Assembly: GCA_963556255.1 (NCBI GenBank)
Contig: OY744617.1
Coordinates: 22,548,668-22,612,667, forward strand
DNA: 64,000 nt
Direction: 5' to 3'
DNA from: Allolobophora icterica
Taxonomy: Eukaryota > Annelida > Clitellata > Crassiclitellata > Lumbricidae
This document shows, piece after piece, positions 60,501 through 64,000 of the stretch. Both the position numbers and the translations under genes were made by a program. Every line of letters starts with the position of its first letter. The first letter of the stretch is position 1. The notes beneath the pieces were generated by a model. The model was given only the letters and a program-made list of their open reading frames with translations. It had not been told where the DNA came from and did not search any database.

Positions 60501-61366
60501 CCCAGCATTTACGCAGTTTCTTTATAAAATGTCTTGAATGCAATGAAAAATCATTTCAAGTCCTCGTGGAAAGAAGGTCCCAAACACTACAGAGGCTTCA
60601 CAATTACTAGATATTTACCTTCCCCATGTGTCATGACCATCACAAGTCAGAGGTCGTAGTTCGTCCAATGGATAAGCATAGTTCAGGTAACCATTGTAAG
60701 CATGCTGAAACATCCGTGCTACACGATCTCTATTAGAATAAATATACCAACAGTCTAATTTAATTTAGCTAATATATTTTAATTATTAAGCTAAGTTGAT
60801 TGTATTGTATGTTCGTTTATTGAGACAATTTAGCAGGCAAAACGCTGCTTGTTACAAGAGTAATTGGAAGAGTATATTTTACACATAATAAACAGCTTCG
60901 GGTCTCAGTGCTTAATAGATGTCTTTATATAGCATGCGGGGAATATAGTTTTTGCGTCTTTATCTGGAAGTGCAAGGTTATGCGTATGAGTGTTTACATG
61001 AATGACACCAGAGTTTTATATTTTGTAAGGTAAAGTGATAGCTTCGTATGCTCTTAAAGCAGGTACTCTTTCTTGTTTTCTTAGCAGTAAAAGTGCTATA
61101 TAATTCGGCAACGCCCACAGTACCATAAGGGGTACGTCATCGCAAACAGCTAAATCACGTAACATCGCTCATACATCCATTTCACATAACACTGTAAAAT
61201 AAACACTAACAGCTCACCTGTATTGCAATAGTTCTTTCTCAGTGAACTTTCTCGACAGCCCGCCATTAAAAAATACTATTAGGCAACTAAGCACATATAA
61301 AATAAATCGACACGAGGCCATTAACACGAGTAGCGTTAAACATCCTGACACAAGGTAGTGTGGCAT
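51480..61366 (-). CDS. EDEM2: EDEM2-type ER degradation-enhancing alpha-mannosidase-like protein, 12 exons, 720 aa
   Basis: GH47-family protein of the ER lumen that trims or recognises mannose on misfolded glycoproteins for ERAD. Exons on minus: 61366-61218, 60729-60619, 59583-59438, 58822-58697, 57855-57644, 57094-56953, 56572-56448, 55452-55308, 54327-54206, 53929-53761, 52986-52678, 51886-51480. Joined 2,163 nt, open, GT-AG throughout. The hydrophobic N-terminus ([20 protein letters not shown]) is a signal peptide or anchor; M16 is an alternative start. Motifs: [126 protein letters not shown] and FNTEAHPVD. Human EDEM2 has 578 residues. The extra ~140 here lie in the last two exons as a basic/acidic and then S/P/Q-rich linker before the conserved end FTCPMRPF...LMGEMFVDE. 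Confidence 0.94.
53548..53718 (+). mobile_element. tRNA-derived SINE, fourth family, copy 2
   Basis: CTGACTGGTTAGACAGAGCT and B box AGGTTCGAGCTTC, then AGCAAGACCTTCACTCAC. It ends in AAACGCTTAATAATACTA. It lies in an EDEM2 intron. Confidence 0.75.
54497..54577. repeat. (TCA)n microsatellite
   Basis: About 27 CAT/TCA units in an EDEM2 intron. Poly-Ser, Asp, Met and Ile frames over it are artefacts. Confidence 0.98.
57960..58200. repeat. Dispersed repeat, copy 2
   Basis: Relative of 42930-43110. GTGGGAGGGAGGGGTCATTG, AAATGTGGACATGGGG, AACACCAACTTCAGTCAGAA and TTCATCATTAGTAATATTCC align in order. A partial third copy follows at about 58320-58480. It lies in an EDEM2 intron. Confidence 0.6.
58976..59207. 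repeat. Minisatellite, 20-bp unit, about 11.5 copies
   Basis: Unit CAATCAAAAGACAAATCCAT, with AAGAAAAATCCAT variants in the first copies. It lies in EDEM2 intron 3. Confidence 0.97.
59774..60220. mobile_element. Tc1/mariner-like MITE with long inverted repeats
   Basis: The left end AAAATTTTGGTAATCCTCCG continues AACGGTGGTCCCAAATT, and the right end is its inverse with one base change and one missing base. The TIR is about 37 bp. TA flanks it on both sides (59772-59773 and 60221-60222), the target duplication used by Tc1/mariner elements. The 130-codon frame at 59909-60301 crosses the right end and has no transposase motif. It lies in EDEM2 intron 2. Confidence 0.8.
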
Positions 61367-61835
61367 TCTATTAAGGAGCACGTCGAAATTAGGCCTAGAA
61401 GTAAGTAAGTAAGTATGGACTTTAATGCTCCGCCTGCAAACGCACTGCGGCTAACAAACGGGTTAATACAAGTGCAAGAAATTGAAAATCAAGAACAGGC
61501 ACAAGCAACCTAAATTCTAAACAAATTAATTAATGTTCAAATTCCTAAGTAGAGCATTCTAATGATAAAATGTTTTCTAGACAGTGTATCAGCCCTGGGG
61601 ACCTCATCGCTTTCAGTTTGAAGGTTTCCATAGGCGACTTTAGATGTAACGAAAAAATTTACTTCAAAGCTTCTAGTATTAATTAATGGCTTCTTAATGA
61701 CTTTCACCGATTAAGGATACATAACCATGTCTTTGTTGACAAACTATACTGAAAGTCTTTCTATCTGACTGTGGCTTGGCTTAGCGTCAATTTCCTCGCG
61801 CACTAAAAACCGGCGCTATAGAAATTAATTACAAC
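61367..61835. other. Upstream of EDEM2
   Basis: Likely promoter and 5' UTR of EDEM2, by position only; no clear core motif. TAGGCCTA at 61390. (AAGT)n short run at about 61402-61414. Confidence 0.35.
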
Positions 61836-62004
61836 CAGGGCTGTAGTGGTAAAATTTGAGGTGAGTATACGCTACCGGTGACCAGCGGCGTAAACAAAAT
61901 TTGAAGACCTGTTTTTAGGAATTCGTCTCAAAAATATTTCTGAATTTCACAAATTCCCTTCAAATTTTCTGACTTTTTACGATTTCGTCTCTGAAAAAGT
62001 TGAT

Positions 62005-62038
<34 letters not shown>

Positions 62039-62215
62039 CATTCGCCCTGAAAACCTTTAAAAACCTCTCATTTTTGAAAAATTTTCGTTCCCAGAGGTAA
62101 GTATACGCTGTATACCCGCGTATACCCTCCTCTACAGCCATGAGTATACGCTCTCAAATTTCTCTAGAGGTAAGTATACGCTGTATACCCGCGTATACCC
62201 TCGACTACAGCCCTG
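61836..62215 (+). mobile_element. hAT-type MITE, family D, copy 1
   Basis: Begins CAGGGCTGTAGTGGTAAAAT and ends CTCGACTACAGCCCTG. An exact 8-bp target duplication ATTACAAC lies at 61828-61835 and 62216-62223. The interior repeats GAGGTAAGTATACGCTGTAT / ACCCGCGTATACCCTC and holds a poly-T run (62008-62035). Confidence 0.94.
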
Positions 62216-62339
62216 ATTACAACTACTACTTCTATAGCGCCGTTTTATTAATGCACAACGCACCAATCAATGGCCATATGGGGTTCCCGTATAACTAGCG
62301 AGCATCGCTACTGAACGTATATTTGCTTGTAACTCTCCC

Positions 62340-62521
62340 CAGGGGCGTCTATCCCCCCCTAAGTCATTGGAGCAACTTCCTCTTTCCCCCCTCCTCTTCC
62401 CCTTCCTTCCCCCCTAAAATGGTGGCACACACACTGACAGATCTTCCCCCTTATTTTTTGGATGGAGCATTTGCTCCAAGGTTTCTATGGTGTAGAGTGT
62501 AGATGCCCCTGACTCTCCCAG
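62340..62521 (-). mobile_element. hAT-type MITE, family A, copy 4
   Basis: Begins CAGGGGCGTCTATCCCCC and ends GTAGATGCCCCTG. An exact target duplication ACTCTCCC lies at 62332-62339 and 62522-62529. Same orientation as copy 3. Confidence 0.93.
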
Positions 62522-62529
62522 TGTGTTGT

Positions 62530-62630
62530 AGGTAACGGATGGGACTTGGGACTTTTCTATTCTATTCGTTCAGGTTTTTAAGCCAGTGGAGTGATTTGAG
62601 GACGGGAGTGATGTGATGGTGTTTTGGGTT
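62530..62630 (-). mobile_element. Short LINE 3' scrap
   Basis: AAGCCAGTGGAGTGATTTGA then GGACGGGAGTGATGTGATGG matches the 3' region of the LINE pieces at 27375 and 32690. Confidence 0.55.
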
Positions 62631-63748
62631 ACCTGCCTTAATTGAACTTCACTGGAGGTATATGACAGTTGGAGGATACCATGGGGCAGTCACCGGATGG
62701 TATAAGACAGTCAATGTAGTGCAGAGACTGACTGCATTTCTTTCGATTTACGGAATGTCCCAGTATGACTGTCTATGGGAATAGCACAATCAGCACAACA
62801 TCACTCCAGCAAATTTTGTTGTCTGAATCTTCTAGTGTTGAGCATGATAGACCAGACACAATGGGTGCCTGCACCAGAAGCTAAAGTTGTCAAAGTGCGA
62901 CAAAGGTCACTGGGTTCAAACCTTCAGCCTTGACCAGTGAGGAAGCAAGACTGAGCCAATGCTTAAAATAGGGAGAAGCTTAATTAAGCTGCCTCTCTGT
63001 ACCATCATACTGTCATCCATCTGCAATAAGTAATGGTACTATAAAGGTACATAAATGAAGTATGTGTGTACATATTAGGCCTATACATGTGGCTGGGTCA
63101 TGACTCTTGACTCTTAAGCAGTATACACATCATCAGTTTATTCAGAAGAACATGCAAATGTTAATTTATTACATGCCACATATCCATAAATGTCATGAGA
63201 GGAATGAAGCTTTTTTGCTGAAACACAAACAGCAGCAGCACAGCCTTTCCTTGACAAATTGCATATGACCGAACATGTCTATTAGGACACTATTCATTAC
63301 ATTCACTTTGTATCTGGTCAAAAACTATTGTGGCAATGTATAGCCACAATACACTATTAAAGTACAGAAAACCACAATGATTGTCCTATATATCTGCTGG
63401 CCTATTGGCATCTTCAGGTATGACCACATTACTGGAAGCCAGACAATACCGACCACTCCTGTAAGCTGGATGCTATGTACAGAGAACAGATTTTGGCATG
63501 AAGTTATCAAGATAGCAGTGTGGCCTATACGTAAATCAGACAATGATCTTGTCAACAAGGTATCTGGTAAATGATCATAACTAAATTACACTATGAAAGA
63601 ATTTATGTAGACCATACGAGTCCAGTGGTCAAGAGAATTTAGTGATACTGAAAATATAATACCATACATGTACAGTACCGTTAAATCATAATTTAAAGTA
63701 ACCAGAGACAGTTGTATAGGCTAGCGCCTCTGTTGATACGCTCAACTG
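62631..63748. other. Intergenic DNA without recognisable gene
   Basis: No coding or RNA gene is supported. Frames of 65-77 codons at 63325-63574 overlap each other on opposite strands and lack domains. TAGGCCTA at 63076. Confidence 0.45.
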
Positions 63749-63957
63749 CAGGGCTGTAGTCGAGGGTATACGCGGGTATACAGCGTGTACTCACCTCTAG
63801 ACACCGTATACTCACCTCACAAAATATTTATATTTATTTTTATTAAAATACTGTGGAGTATACTCACAAAATACTGTAGCATATACTCACCTCTAATTTG
63901 TTTCGGAAACCTAACCGGTAGCGTGTACTCACCTCTAATTTTACCACTACAGCCCTG
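63749..63957 (-). mobile_element. hAT-type MITE, family D, copy 2
   Basis: Begins CAGGGCTGTAGTCGAGGGTA and ends TTTACCACTACAGCCCTG. An exact target duplication CTCAACTG lies at 63741-63748 and 63958-63965. Reverse-oriented and internally shorter than copy 1, but it keeps the CGCGGGTATACAGCGT block. Confidence 0.94.
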
Positions 63958-64000
63958 CTCAACTGACTGCCAAATTGATGAAGAGTGAAAGATATGACAT

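Overview
The window is eukaryotic nuclear DNA from an invertebrate animal. It has multi-exon genes with GT-AG introns, a tandem satellite, many microsatellites, CR1/L2-like LINE tails, tRNA-derived SINEs and a dense load of non-autonomous DNA transposons. The gene set, the intron positions (which keep the order seen in vertebrate orthologues) and the many TAGGCCTA palindromes suggest a marine deuterostome such as an echinoderm or hemichordate. That assignment is inference; nothing here fixes the species.

Layout: 1-8556 is a ~182-bp satellite with a higher-order period of about 1.82 kb. 8557-15014 is transposon-rich spacer, including (TAA)n tracts and several hAT-type elements with exact 8-bp target duplications. 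15015-17103 is the same satellite in the opposite orientation, followed by a minisatellite. From 17.4 kb onward four genes lie on the minus strand: a CLK/LAMMER dual-specificity kinase (13 coding exons, 31160-19190, 480 aa), an unrecognised coiled-coil protein (3 exons, 39985-35442, 356 aa), a mitochondrial agmatinase-like ureohydrolase AGMAT (7 exons, 49633-44232, 359 aa) and an EDEM2-type ER mannosidase-like protein (12 exons, 61366-51480, 720 aa). I joined every exon by hand. Each joined reading frame is open and divisible by three, and all junctions are GT-AG. Introns and intergenic DNA are full of SINE, LINE and MITE insertions. 61.4-64 kb holds three more MITEs and no gene that I can see.

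The genes have unrelated jobs: splicing-factor phosphorylation, guanidino-compound hydrolysis, ER quality control and one unknown. They look like ordinary neighbours, not a functional cluster.

The strongest unusual signal is a short palindrome, TAGGCCTA. It occurs exactly 26 times, where about one is expected. Comparison of sibling satellite monomers shows it and its length variants as discrete 5-7 bp gains at TA dinucleotides. This looks like an excision footprint of a TA-targeting transposon, or a micro-insertion process. A second strong signal is at least ten distinct 8-bp-TSD (hAT-like) MITE families packed into 64 kb, most with perfect target duplications.
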